Shown piece after piece: positions 35,039-42,724 of a stretch of 64,000 bases of DNA. A program made the translations under genes and the position numbers. Positions within the stretch are counted from its first letter, which is position 1. Each line of letters opens with the position of its first letter. The notes below the pieces were generated by a model, which saw only the letters and a program-made list of their open reading frames with translations, was not told where the DNA came from and made no database searches. The DNA is from Corynebacterium occultum (GTDB lineage Bacteria > Actinomycetota > Actinomycetes > Mycobacteriales > Mycobacteriaceae): the NCBI RefSeq assembly GCF_009734425.1, contig NZ_CP046455.1, positions 3,038,001 to 3,102,000 on the forward strand, given 5' to 3'.

Positions 35039-36958
35039 ATGCAGTTCCATCATCACGGCTACGTTTCCCAGGACCCCAAGCAGGCCCCGGCAGCCGGCAT
35101 CGGTCTCAACCGTCCGACAGAGCTCCCCGACACCATGGATGTCCTGATCGTCGGCACCGGCCCGGCCGGCATGATCACCGCCGCACAGATGTCCATGTTC
35201 CCGGATGTCCACACCCGCATCATCGAGCGTCGCGATCATCGCCTCCAGCTCGGACAGGCCGATGGTATCCAGTCCCGTTCCAACGAGACCTTCCAGGCCT
35301 TCCGATTCGCCACCGAGATCATCGAGGAGGCCTACCACCTGACTGAGATGGCCTTCTGGAACCAGGATCCGGAGAACCCGGGGAACATCATCCGGGGTGC
35401 CCGCCCCATCGATGATGAGCACGGCATCTCCGAGTTCCCGCACACGATCGTCAACCAGGCCCGCGTGCTGGACTACTTCGCACGTTTCATGAAGTGGTCG
35501 CCCTCCCGCATGACCCCGGATTATGGCTGGGAGTTCCTCTCCCTGCGGATCTCCGAGGATCCGGCTGATGCCGAGTACCCGGTCTTCGTGGAACTGAAGC
35601 GCATCACGGAGGGGGAGGGGGAGTACACCCGCACCGTCCGCACCAAGCACGTCGTCGGCTCGGATGGCGCCCGCTCCCGGGTCCGTGACTCCATCGACCG
35701 CAAGCTCGAGGGCAAGCAGGCCAACCACGCGTGGGGCGTGATGGATGTGCTGGTGGACAGTGACTTCCCGGATATCCGCACCAAGTGCGCCATCCACTCC
35801 AGGTCCGGCTCCATCCTGCATATCCCGCGTGAGGGTGGCTACCTCTCCCGCATGTACATCGACCTCGGTGAGGTCCCGGCGGATGACAACCACAAGGTCC
35901 GTTCCACCCCGCTGGAGACCGTCATCCAGAAGGCCAATGACATTCTGCACCCCTATTTCCTGGACGTGAAGGATGTTGCCTGGCACTCCGTCTACGAGGT
36001 GGGCCACCGTCTGGTCGACGGCTTCGATGACCTTCCCGCCGATGCTCCCGAGGATGCGGTGCCGCGCATCTTCCTCACCGGCGATGCCTGCCACACCCAC
36101 TCCGCCAAGGCCGGCCAGGGCATGAATGTCTCCATGCAGGATGGCTTCAACATCGGCTGGAAGCTGGGTCAGGTGCTCTCCGGGGTTGCCCCGACCTCCC
36201 TGTTGCGCACCTACCACGGTGAGCGTCACCCCGCCGCTGCAGCCCTGATCGCCTTCGACAAGGAATGGTCCACTCTCATGGCCACCCCGGTCGATCAGCT
36301 GGAGGATCCGGAGGCGGTGGAGAAGTTCTATGTCGAGGCCGAGGAGTTCGCCGCCGGTTTCCTGACCCAGTACTCCGACAACATCATCACCGCCGGCACT
36401 GAGCACCAGGATCTGGCCACCGGCTACCCGGTCGGTCGTCGCTTCAAGTCCCACCCCGCCATGCGCCGTTGTGATGCCGTGGCCACCCACATCGGCCATG
36501 AGCATGTCGCGGACGGCCGTTGGCGCATCTACGCCTTCGCCGACCAGCCGGCCCCGGCAGAGCAGTCCAGGCTGCGGGAGTGGGCGGAGTGGATGGACCA
36601 GGATCCGGAGTCCCCCCTGAACCGTTTCACCCCGACGGAGGGGGACCGCAACGCCCGTTTCGACATCAAGGCCATCTACCAGCAGCACTACCACGACTTC
36701 GAGCTTTTCGACGCCCCCGAGCTCTTCTTCCCCCGCGTCGGCCCCTTCCAGCTTCAGAACTGGGAGAACGTCTGGTCCTCGCTGAAGGAGGATGACTACT
36801 TCGAGGCCCGTGGCATCAGCCGGGATGGTGCCATCATCGTGGTCCGCCCCGACCAGCACGTCGCCGCGGTTCTGCCGCTGGATGACACCGCCGCCCTGGC
36901 CGAGTTCTTCGCCCAGAACCTGCTCGAGCCCGCACAGGTCGCAACAACAGCGAACTAA
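35039..36958 (+). CDS. FAD-dependent aromatic hydroxylase (MobA / phenol 2-monooxygenase type)
   Basis: 639 residues, the same length as 3-hydroxybenzoate 4-hydroxylase MobA. The FAD-binding motif VLIVGTGPAGMITAAQM lies near residues 35-51, HVVGSDGARSRVRDSI is the second nucleotide-binding fingerprint, and IFLTGDACHTHSAKAGQGMNVSMQDGFNIGWKL is the FAD ribityl motif. A thioredoxin-like C-terminal domain follows. It uses NAD(P)H and oxygen to add a hydroxyl to a phenol ring. In this context it could turn 3- or 4-hydroxyphenylacetate into homoprotocatechuate, the HpaD substrate. There is no HpaBC-type hydroxylase in the window. AGGAGGA precedes the ATG. Confidence 0.85.
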   Translation: MQFHHHGYVSQDPKQAPAAGIGLNRPTELPDTMDVLIVGTGPAGMITAAQMSMFPDVHTRIIERRDHRLQLGQADGIQSRSNETFQAFRFATEIIEEAYHLTEMAFWNQDPENPGNIIRGARPIDDEHGISEFPHTIVNQARVLDYFARFMKWSPSRMTPDYGWEFLSLRISEDPADAEYPVFVELKRITEGEGEYTRTVRTKHVVGSDGARSRVRDSIDRKLEGKQANHAWGVMDVLVDSDFPDIRTKCAIHSRSGSILHIPREGGYLSRMYIDLGEVPADDNHKVRSTPLETVIQKANDILHPYFLDVKDVAWHSVYEVGHRLVDGFDDLPADAPEDAVPRIFLTGDACHTHSAKAGQGMNVSMQDGFNIGWKLGQVLSGVAPTSLLRTYHGERHPAAAALIAFDKEWSTLMATPVDQLEDPEAVEKFYVEAEEFAAGFLTQYSDNIITAGTEHQDLATGYPVGRRFKSHPAMRRCDAVATHIGHEHVADGRWRIYAFADQPAPAEQSRLREWAEWMDQDPESPLNRFTPTEGDRNARFDIKAIYQQHYHDFELFDAPELFFPRVGPFQLQNWENVWSSLKEDDYFEARGISRDGAIIVVRPDQHVAAVLPLDDTAALAEFFAQNLLEPAQVATTAN

Positions 36959-36971
36959 AAACCCAGGGGCT

Positions 36972-36981
36972 GTCGATAAGC
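36972..36981 (-). repeat. 10-base partial copy of the repeated 12-mer
   Basis: GTCGATAAGC, minus orientation, lies 14 bases past the hydroxylase stop and 12 bases before the terminator hairpin. It matches 10 contiguous positions of GCTTATCGACGC. Confidence 0.6.
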
Positions 36982-36992
36982 GGATAGACATG

Positions 36993-37030
36993 AAAAAGAG
37001 CGCACCATCATCAGATGGTGCGCTCTTTTT
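36993..37030. terminator. bidirectional intrinsic terminator
   Basis: A-run plus GAGCGCACCATC (36993-37009), a four-base loop, then the exact complement ending in a T-run (37014-37030). It serves the hydroxylase gene on the plus strand and the symporter gene on the minus strand. Confidence 0.9.
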
Positions 37031-37048
37031 GGAGGTGGGGGAGGAGGA

Positions 37049-38350
37049 TCAGTCCCTGGGGTAATCGTGGGCGTGGGGGTGTTCTTTCTCGAATTCAGCT
37101 GTCTTGCGGTGCTCCACCGCATCCCGGCCGGAGATGTCCAGGAGGATACGATCTTCCTCGTCCTCCGGGCGGGTCTCGGGAATCTTGCCCTTGGCGAACT
37201 TGTTGACCACCATCGCGATGGCGCCGTCACCGGTGACATTGGCTGCGGTGCCGAAGGAGTCAATGGCGATGTAGGCGGCGATCATCAGGGCGACCTGATC
37301 ATCACTGAAGCCCAGCATGGAGGAGAGCAGGCCGACGGCGGCCATGATGGCACCACCCGGCACACCCGGGGCGGCGATCATGGTGACACCCAGCATCAGC
37401 AGGAAGCCGATGGCCAGGCCAGCACTGACCTCCATGCCGGACATGTGGACGATGGCGAAGGCGAAGAGGGTGATCTTGGTCATCGAACCGGCCAGGTGGA
37501 TGGTGGCACAGAGCGGGATGACGAAGCCGGCGACATTGACGTCGACGTCGTTCTTCAGCGCGGACTGGTAGGTCACCGGGATGGTGGCCGCGGAGGAGGA
37601 GGTGCCCAGGGCGGTGGCGTAGGCCGGAGCCATGTTGCGCAGCGCCTTGAAGGGGTTCTGTTTGGCAATCGCACCCGCCACGAAGTACTGGAAGAGCAGG
37701 AAGACCAGGGTCATCACGATGGAGAGGACCAGCACCTTGGCGAAGGCCGAGATCGTGGTCAGCAGGTTGCCGTTCATGCCCAGGGAGAGGAACATGCCGA
37801 AGATGAAGAAGGGCAGCAGGGGAATGACGAAGACCTTGATCACCTTCATCACCACGCGCTCCAGGTCACGGCTGGCCTTGTAGAGGGTGTCGGACTTGAC
37901 CACGGACATCGCCAGGCCCACACAGAAGGCCAGCAGCAGGCCGGTCATCACCTCGAAGGGCGGCGGCATCTCGATGCTGAAGTAGGAGGTGAGGGCACCT
38001 TCGTCGATATCGGCGATCTCCACGTTCTCACCCTCACCGAGCATCCAGGGGTAGGCGCCCCGGGCCACACCATAAGCCAGCAGGCCGGCCAGGATGGTGG
38101 AGCCGTAGGCGATGCCGGTGGTGACTCCCAGCCACTTCCCGGCACCCCGCCCCAGTCCCGCGATGGCTGGGGTGATCAGCGCGAAGATCAGCACCGGCAC
38201 GAAGAAGTTGAGGAAGTTGCTGAAGAGTCCGTTGAAGGTGACGAAGATGCGCGCCAGCCACTCCGGGAAGAACAAGCTGCAGAGGGAGCCGAGGATGATC
38301 GCGATGATGATCCGGACCAGCAGCGAGGAGGAGAGACGTTTGATGTCCAT
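37049..38350 (-). CDS. DAACS-family dicarboxylate/amino acid:cation symporter
   Basis: 433 residues with eight membrane segments and two re-entrant loops expected. The family loop with the serine-rich motif is ATALGTSSSAATIPVTYQSAL (near residue 255), and MLGVTMIAAPGVPGGAIMA and AYIAIDSFGTAANVTGDGAIAMVVNKF are the C-terminal transport core, all typical of GltP/DctA/SstT-type carriers. It imports glutamate, aspartate, serine or C4-dicarboxylates with Na+ or H+. The start at 38350 is preceded by AGAGGA; an upstream in-frame extension to 38542 is not family-like. The C-terminal tail is His- and Glu-rich (EKEHPHAHDYPRD). Confidence 0.9.
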   Translation of the reverse strand: MDIKRLSSSLLVRIIIAIILGSLCSLFFPEWLARIFVTFNGLFSNFLNFFVPVLIFALITPAIAGLGRGAGKWLGVTTGIAYGSTILAGLLAYGVARGAYPWMLGEGENVEIADIDEGALTSYFSIEMPPPFEVMTGLLLAFCVGLAMSVVKSDTLYKASRDLERVVMKVIKVFVIPLLPFFIFGMFLSLGMNGNLLTTISAFAKVLVLSIVMTLVFLLFQYFVAGAIAKQNPFKALRNMAPAYATALGTSSSAATIPVTYQSALKNDVDVNVAGFVIPLCATIHLAGSMTKITLFAFAIVHMSGMEVSAGLAIGFLLMLGVTMIAAPGVPGGAIMAAVGLLSSMLGFSDDQVALMIAAYIAIDSFGTAANVTGDGAIAMVVNKFAKGKIPETRPEDEEDRILLDISGRDAVEHRKTAEFEKEHPHAHDYPRD

Positions 38351-38560
38351 GGTCCTCTTTCTGTGTCTCAAGGTGGGACCGGTCCGCCACACCTCCCCGC
38401 GGGAAGAACAACGCTTGACGACGCCGTGGCGTCGCCCGGAGCGGGTGCAGGAAAAGGTGGGAAAGCCCGGGGGGTTTGTCTTGGTGCCGGAACAGTACAC
38501 GGCAGCGTGATTGACGTTACAACACCCCCATGGGTAAGACATAGCTCAGTCGCCGGGACA

Positions 38561-38576
38561 TGTTTCACGTGAAACA
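38561..38576. promoter_or_regulatory. parS site (perfect)
   Basis: TGTTTCACGTGAAACA, the 16-base ParB-binding palindrome, without mismatch, in the gap between the symporter and the SdpI-like gene. It marks origin-proximal DNA. Confidence 0.9.
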
Positions 38577-38672
38577 TCCCGGTGGGGGAGGGGAGGGAAG
38601 GTGAGCAAAAGCCCACGGTAAACCGCTCACCGGGTTTCTCTCCGGGAATAACTCAGGGTTAAGGTTGTTGTC

Positions 38673-39149
38673 ATGAACGTGCTGATCGGTGTAGTTCTCC
38701 TCGTCCTGGCCCTCGTACTGCTCACTGTCGGAGTGATGGCGGCCTCCCGCCGACTCCCGGGCAATAAGGTCATCGGCCTCCGTGTGCCCGAGGTCCGTAA
38801 GTCCCGGGAGATCTGGAATAGCGCGCATGCGGTCGCCGGGCCGCTGTGGATCTTCGGTGGTGTGGCCCTGGTCTTCGGTGGCCTCATCTCCTTTGTCGCC
38901 AGCGGCTGGGTCTGGATTCTCCCGGCCGTGGCCCTGGTCATCGGCATCATCGCCCTGGCTTCGGGTGCAAATGTCGGTGCCCGCGCCGCCACCCTGCTGG
39001 ATGCCCAGAACCAGGAAGATGATGGCTGCAGCAGCTGCTCCACGGATGGGGGCTGCGGTTGCGGTGGGCATGATGAGGCGCCCGCACCAGCCGTGGACCT
39101 GGAGGCTGTCCGCCGCGCCGCCGATGCCTCAAATTCAGGCAATAACTAG
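38673..39149 (+). CDS. SdpI-like membrane protein with a Cys-rich tail
   Basis: 158 residues. Three hydrophobic segments (about 3-23, 57-75, 80-98) and the motif GNKVIGLRVPEVRKSREIWNSAHAVAGPLWIFGG are those of the SdpI family, whose founding member is the immunity protein against the SdpC toxin in Bacillus. The cytoplasmic or external tail contains CSSCSTDGGCGCGG, six cysteines in fourteen residues, followed by His-Asp, which looks like a metal-binding patch. The gene precedes the trp operon, as an SdpI gene does in other corynebacteria as far as I recall. There is no associated toxin gene. Confidence 0.8.
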   Translation: MNVLIGVVLLVLALVLLTVGVMAASRRLPGNKVIGLRVPEVRKSREIWNSAHAVAGPLWIFGGVALVFGGLISFVASGWVWILPAVALVIGIIALASGANVGARAATLLDAQNQEDDGCSSCSTDGGCGCGGHDEAPAPAVDLEAVRRAADASNSGNN

Positions 39150-39191
39150 CATTGATGGGGGTATCCTCGGACGAAAGTGACGGGGCAGTGC

Positions 39192-39197
39192 TAAAAT
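39192..39197 (+). promoter_or_regulatory. -10 element of the trp operon promoter
   Basis: TAAAAT lies 9 bases before the leader peptide start at 39206, so the transcript would start within a few bases of the leader codon. A clear -35 box is not seen. Confidence 0.5.
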
Positions 39198-39205
39198 ATC
39201 TTTTT

Positions 39206-39256
39206 GTGAGCAACGAATCTTCCCCCCGAAGCACCCAGTGGTGGTGGCGCGCTTAA
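39206..39256 (+). CDS. trpL: trp leader peptide
   Basis: GTG start, 16 residues: MSNESSPRSTQWWWRA, with three Trp codons in a row followed by CGC GCT TAA. The codons at 39239-39247 fall in the first arm of the attenuator: AGTGG (39237-39241) can pair with CCACT (39265-39269). Ribosomes stalled for lack of charged tRNA-Trp would free the second segment. Leader peptides with a WWW run before trpE are known in corynebacteria. Confidence 0.93.
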   Translation: MSNESSPRSTQWWWRA

Positions 39257-39299
39257 TCGGCGAGCCACTAAGTTGCAGAACAAAGCACGATCTAAAACC

Positions 39300-39337
39300 A
39301 AGGCTCGCACGCTTCCACCAAGCGTCGGGCCTTTTCT
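39300..39337 (+). terminator. trp attenuator
   Basis: AAGGC (39300-39304) with ACGCTT (39309-39314) pairs with AAGCGT (39320-39325) and GCCTT (39329-39333), followed by a short T-run. The alternative antiterminator pairs GCGAGCC (39260-39266) with GGCTCGC (39302-39308), a perfect 7-base match that would disrupt the terminator when the ribosome stalls on the Trp codons. Confidence 0.88.
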
Positions 39338-39436
39338 GATTCCACACCCGGAAACACCTCAGAGCAGGCCCCGCTTGAACAGCGAAGTAGCGCAGCACCG
39401 CACCATCGTTCAAGTTTCTAAGAGAGGCCAAGAGGA

Positions 39437-39475
39437 ATGACCACCACTGCTTCCCGGATGGGAGCCACCCCATGA
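39437..39475 (+). CDS. short coupling ORF before trpE
   Basis: ATG at 39437 with a strong AAGAGGA upstream encodes MTTTASRMGATP and stops with a TGA at 39473-39475, overlapping the trpE ATG (39472) as ATGA. It may drive translation of trpE by coupling. Alternatively it is chance, since trpE has a weaker GGGAG of its own at 39460-39464. Confidence 0.45.
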   Translation: MTTTASRMGATP

Positions 39476-41046
39476 GCTTCAACCCCACCGTCATCTCCCT
39501 GCCGGTGCGTTATCACGAAGATGCCTCAGATCTTTTCGCCCACCTCGGCGGCACCACCGCCGATGATGCCGTACTGCTGGAAAGCGCCGATATCACCACC
39601 CGGGCGGGACTGAGTTCCGTTGCGGTCCTGAAGGCATCCCTGCGCATCACCTGTGAGGGAGACACCGTAAGCACCCAGACGCTGAGCAGCTCCGGGGAGG
39701 ACATTAGCGCCCGCCTCCGGGAACAGCTCGCCGAGTACGCCCTCGAGGATGCCGCCTTCCGATTCCCGCTCTCTGATGCGGTGGATGAGCGCGAACGCCT
39801 GAAGGCGGTCTCCAGCATCGAGGTGCTGCGCAAGCTGCAGCTGGAGTCCGGGTACACCGATGCCAGCGGCTCACTGCCGATGCTGGCCGGTGGCATGGCC
39901 TTCGATTACCTCGAGACCTTCGAGACCCTGCCCGAGGTGGGGGAGTCGGTGAACACCTACCCCGATTATCAGTTCATCCTCGCCGAGGTGCTGCTGACCA
40001 TCAACCATGAGGAGCGCAGCGCGGTACTCGAGGGCGTGGCCACCAATGACACCGCCCTGGCCGCCCTGCGCGAGGAGCTGAGGGAACTTGCCGCGCTCAT
40101 CGACGCCGCGGAGCCGGGTGCGGAGCACGCCTACCGCGTCACCGAGCATGAGGATGATGTCCTGCACGTCACCGCGGACATCCCCGATGCGGAATTCCGT
40201 GAGCAGGTGATCAACCTCAAGGAGTCCATCTACAAGGGCGATATCTACCAGGTGGTTCCGGCCCGCACCTTCACCGCGCCCTGCCCGGATTCCTTCGCCG
40301 CCTACCGCCAGCTGCGCCGCACCAACCCCAGCCCGTACATGTTCTATGTCCGGGGCATCAACCCGGACGGCCGTTCCTATGAGATGTTCGGTGCTTCCCC
40401 GGAGTCGAACCTGAAGTTCGAGGCCGCCACCCGCGAGGTGCAGCTGTACCCGATCGCCGGCACCCGCACCCGGGGTCTGAACCCGGACGGCAGCATCAAT
40501 GATGAGCTGGACATCCGGGCCGAGCTGGAGCTGCGTACCGATGCCAAGGAGATCGCCGAGCACACCATGCTGGTGGATCTGGCCCGCAATGACCTGGCCC
40601 GGGTGGCGGTTCCCGCCACCCGCCGGGTGGCTGATCTGCTGCAGGTGGACCGTTATTCGCGGGTGATGCACCTGGTGTCCCGGGTGACCGCGGAGCTGGA
40701 TCCTGAGCTGGATGCCCTGGACGCCTACCGGGCCTGCATGAACATGGGCACCCTGACCGGGGCGCCGAAACTGCGCGCCATGGAGCTGCTCCGCGGCGTC
40801 GAGAAGCGGCGCCGGGGATCCTATGGCGGTGCCGTGGGTTATCTCAAGGGCAATGGCGACATGGACAACTGCATCATCATCCGTTCCGCCTTCGTGCAGG
40901 ACGGGGTGGCCGCGGTGCAGGCGGGTGCCGGTGTGGTGCGCGACTCCAACCCCCAGTCCGAGGCTGATGAAACCCTGCACAAGGCCTACGCGGTGCTCAA
41001 CGCCATCGCCCTGGCCGCCGGCTCAACCCTGGAGGTCATCCGATGA
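39472..41046 (+). CDS. trpE: anthranilate synthase component I
   Basis: 524 residues. It makes anthranilate from chorismate and ammonia supplied by TrpG. The N terminus VRYHEDASDLFAHLGG and the LLES motif at residues 37-40, with Ser40 contributing to tryptophan feedback inhibition in relatives, are present. The chorismate-binding core contains PSPYMFYVRG, FGASPESNLKF, PIAGTRTRG, ELRTDAKEIAEHTMLVDLARND and TGAPKLRAMELL. The stop overlaps the trpG start (ATGA). Confidence 0.97.
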   Translation: MSFNPTVISLPVRYHEDASDLFAHLGGTTADDAVLLESADITTRAGLSSVAVLKASLRITCEGDTVSTQTLSSSGEDISARLREQLAEYALEDAAFRFPLSDAVDERERLKAVSSIEVLRKLQLESGYTDASGSLPMLAGGMAFDYLETFETLPEVGESVNTYPDYQFILAEVLLTINHEERSAVLEGVATNDTALAALREELRELAALIDAAEPGAEHAYRVTEHEDDVLHVTADIPDAEFREQVINLKESIYKGDIYQVVPARTFTAPCPDSFAAYRQLRRTNPSPYMFYVRGINPDGRSYEMFGASPESNLKFEAATREVQLYPIAGTRTRGLNPDGSINDELDIRAELELRTDAKEIAEHTMLVDLARNDLARVAVPATRRVADLLQVDRYSRVMHLVSRVTAELDPELDALDAYRACMNMGTLTGAPKLRAMELLRGVEKRRRGSYGGAVGYLKGNGDMDNCIIIRSAFVQDGVAAVQAGAGVVRDSNPQSEADETLHKAYAVLNAIALAAGSTLEVIR

Positions 41047-41696
41047 GCAAGACCAGGATCGTCCTGATCGACAACCACGACAGCTTCGTCTACAACCTGG
41101 TGGACGCCTTCGCCAGCGCCGGTTTCGAATGCACCGTCTTCCGCAACACCGTCCCCGTGGAGCAGGTGCTCGCCGCCGAGCCGGACCTGATCTGTCTCTC
41201 GCCCGGCCCCGGCCATCCCCGGGAGGCGGGGGAGATGATGGCGCTTATCGACACCACGCTCGGCAAGGTTCCCCTGCTGGGTATCTGTCTCGGCTTCCAG
41301 GCGCTGCTCGAGCATCACGGCGGCACCGTCGAACCCTGCGGCCCGGTGCACGGCATCTCCGAGCAGATGCACCTCACGGACCGGGGTGCGGTTCACGCCG
41401 TGTTCCACGGTCTGAGCGTCGATGGGGGACCGGATATGCCGGGAGTGCTGGGCCGCAAGGTTCCGGTGGCCCGCTACCACTCCCTGGGCTGCACCCACGC
41501 CCCGGCAGGCATCGAACCCCTGGCCACCATCGGCTCCGAGATCGGCGAGGTCATCATGGCCGCGGAAACCGCCGATGGCATGGCCCTGGGACTGCAGTTC
41601 CACCCCGAGTCGGTGCTCAGCCCCACGGGCCCGATCATCCTGACCCGAAGCATCGAAGAACTCCTCAACAACTCCAAGAAGGGAAGCACCAACTAA
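41043..41696 (+). CDS. trpG: anthranilate synthase component II (glutamine amidotransferase)
   Basis: 217 residues of the class I glutamine amidotransferase fold. The catalytic Cys82 lies in LLGICLGFQALLEHHGG and the His-Glu pair in LQFHPESVLSP near residue 196. It releases ammonia from glutamine for TrpE. It is not fused to TrpD, unlike in enterobacteria. The stop TAA shares one base with the trpD ATG. Confidence 0.96.
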   Translation: MSKTRIVLIDNHDSFVYNLVDAFASAGFECTVFRNTVPVEQVLAAEPDLICLSPGPGHPREAGEMMALIDTTLGKVPLLGICLGFQALLEHHGGTVEPCGPVHGISEQMHLTDRGAVHAVFHGLSVDGGPDMPGVLGRKVPVARYHSLGCTHAPAGIEPLATIGSEIGEVIMAAETADGMALGLQFHPESVLSPTGPIILTRSIEELLNNSKKGSTN

Positions 41697-42724
41697 TGAC
41701 CCACCCGGACACCCTCTCCGTCCTGCTGGACTACCTGGACAACCACAACCCCACCGTGGAGGAGGCCGTCAAGGTCTTCACCCCGATGACGGTCGGTGAA
41801 TACGATGACATCCACATCGCCGCACTGCTGGCCACCATCCGCACCCGCGGCGAAACCTTCGCCGATATCGCCGGTGCCGCCAAGGCCTTCCTCAACGCGG
41901 GGCGTCCCTTCCCCTTCGACGCCGACAACGTGATGGACACCGCCGGCACCGGTGGGGACGGCGCCAACACCATCAACATCACCACCGGCGCCTCCCTGGT
42001 TGCGGCGGCCGGGGGGTGCACCGTGATCAAGCACGGTAACCGTTCCGTCAGCTCCAAGTCCGGTTCCGCGGATGTCCTGGAAGCATTGAACATCCCCCTG
42101 GACCTGGATGTGGACCGTGCCGTGAAGTGGGTGCAGAACTCCGGTTTCACCTTCCTCTTCGCTCCGGCCTACAACCCGGCGGTGGCGCATGCCCAGCCGG
42201 TGCGCAAGGCGCTGAAGGTGCCCACCATCTTCAATGTGCTGGGCCCGCTGCTCAGCCCCGCCAGCCCGGCCTTCCAGATCATGGGCGTGGCCAACCCGGA
42301 GCAGGGCGAGATGATCATCAACGTGATGAAGGAACTCGGCCGCAAGCGCGCCCTGGTGGTTCACGGGGCCGGCACCGATGAGATCGCCGTGCACGGCATC
42401 ACCCAGGTGTGGGAGCTGAAGGAGGACGGGGAGATCATCACCTATGAACTCACCCCGGAGGACATGGGTGTGAGCAGCTGTGAGCTGGCCGACCTGGTGG
42501 GTGGGGACGGTGAGGAGAACGCCCGCCACATGCGCGCCATCTTCGATGGGACCGGCCCGGTGGCGCACCGCGATGCCGTGGCGGTCAACGCCGGCGCGAT
42601 GTTCTACCTGAACTCCAAGGCCGACTCCATCAAGGAGGGCACCCAGCTGGCCCTGGACCTGATCAAGGACGGCACCGTTGCCGCATGGTTGAAGAAGCAC
42701 GAGGAGATTGATTATGGCGCATAA
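41696..42724 (+). CDS. trpD: anthranilate phosphoribosyltransferase
   Basis: 342 residues. The PRPP-binding glycine motif DTAGTGGDGANTINITTGASLVAAA and KHGNRSVSSKSGSADVLEAL are typical of TrpD. It joins anthranilate to phosphoribosyl pyrophosphate. The ATG at 41696 overlaps the trpG stop by one base (TAATG). RBS AAGGGAAG lies upstream, and the end overlaps the start of trpCF by 11 bases. Confidence 0.96.
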   Translation: MTHPDTLSVLLDYLDNHNPTVEEAVKVFTPMTVGEYDDIHIAALLATIRTRGETFADIAGAAKAFLNAGRPFPFDADNVMDTAGTGGDGANTINITTGASLVAAAGGCTVIKHGNRSVSSKSGSADVLEALNIPLDLDVDRAVKWVQNSGFTFLFAPAYNPAVAHAQPVRKALKVPTIFNVLGPLLSPASPAFQIMGVANPEQGEMIINVMKELGRKRALVVHGAGTDEIAVHGITQVWELKEDGEIITYELTPEDMGVSSCELADLVGGDGEENARHMRAIFDGTGPVAHRDAVAVNAGAMFYLNSKADSIKEGTQLALDLIKDGTVAAWLKKHEEIDYGA

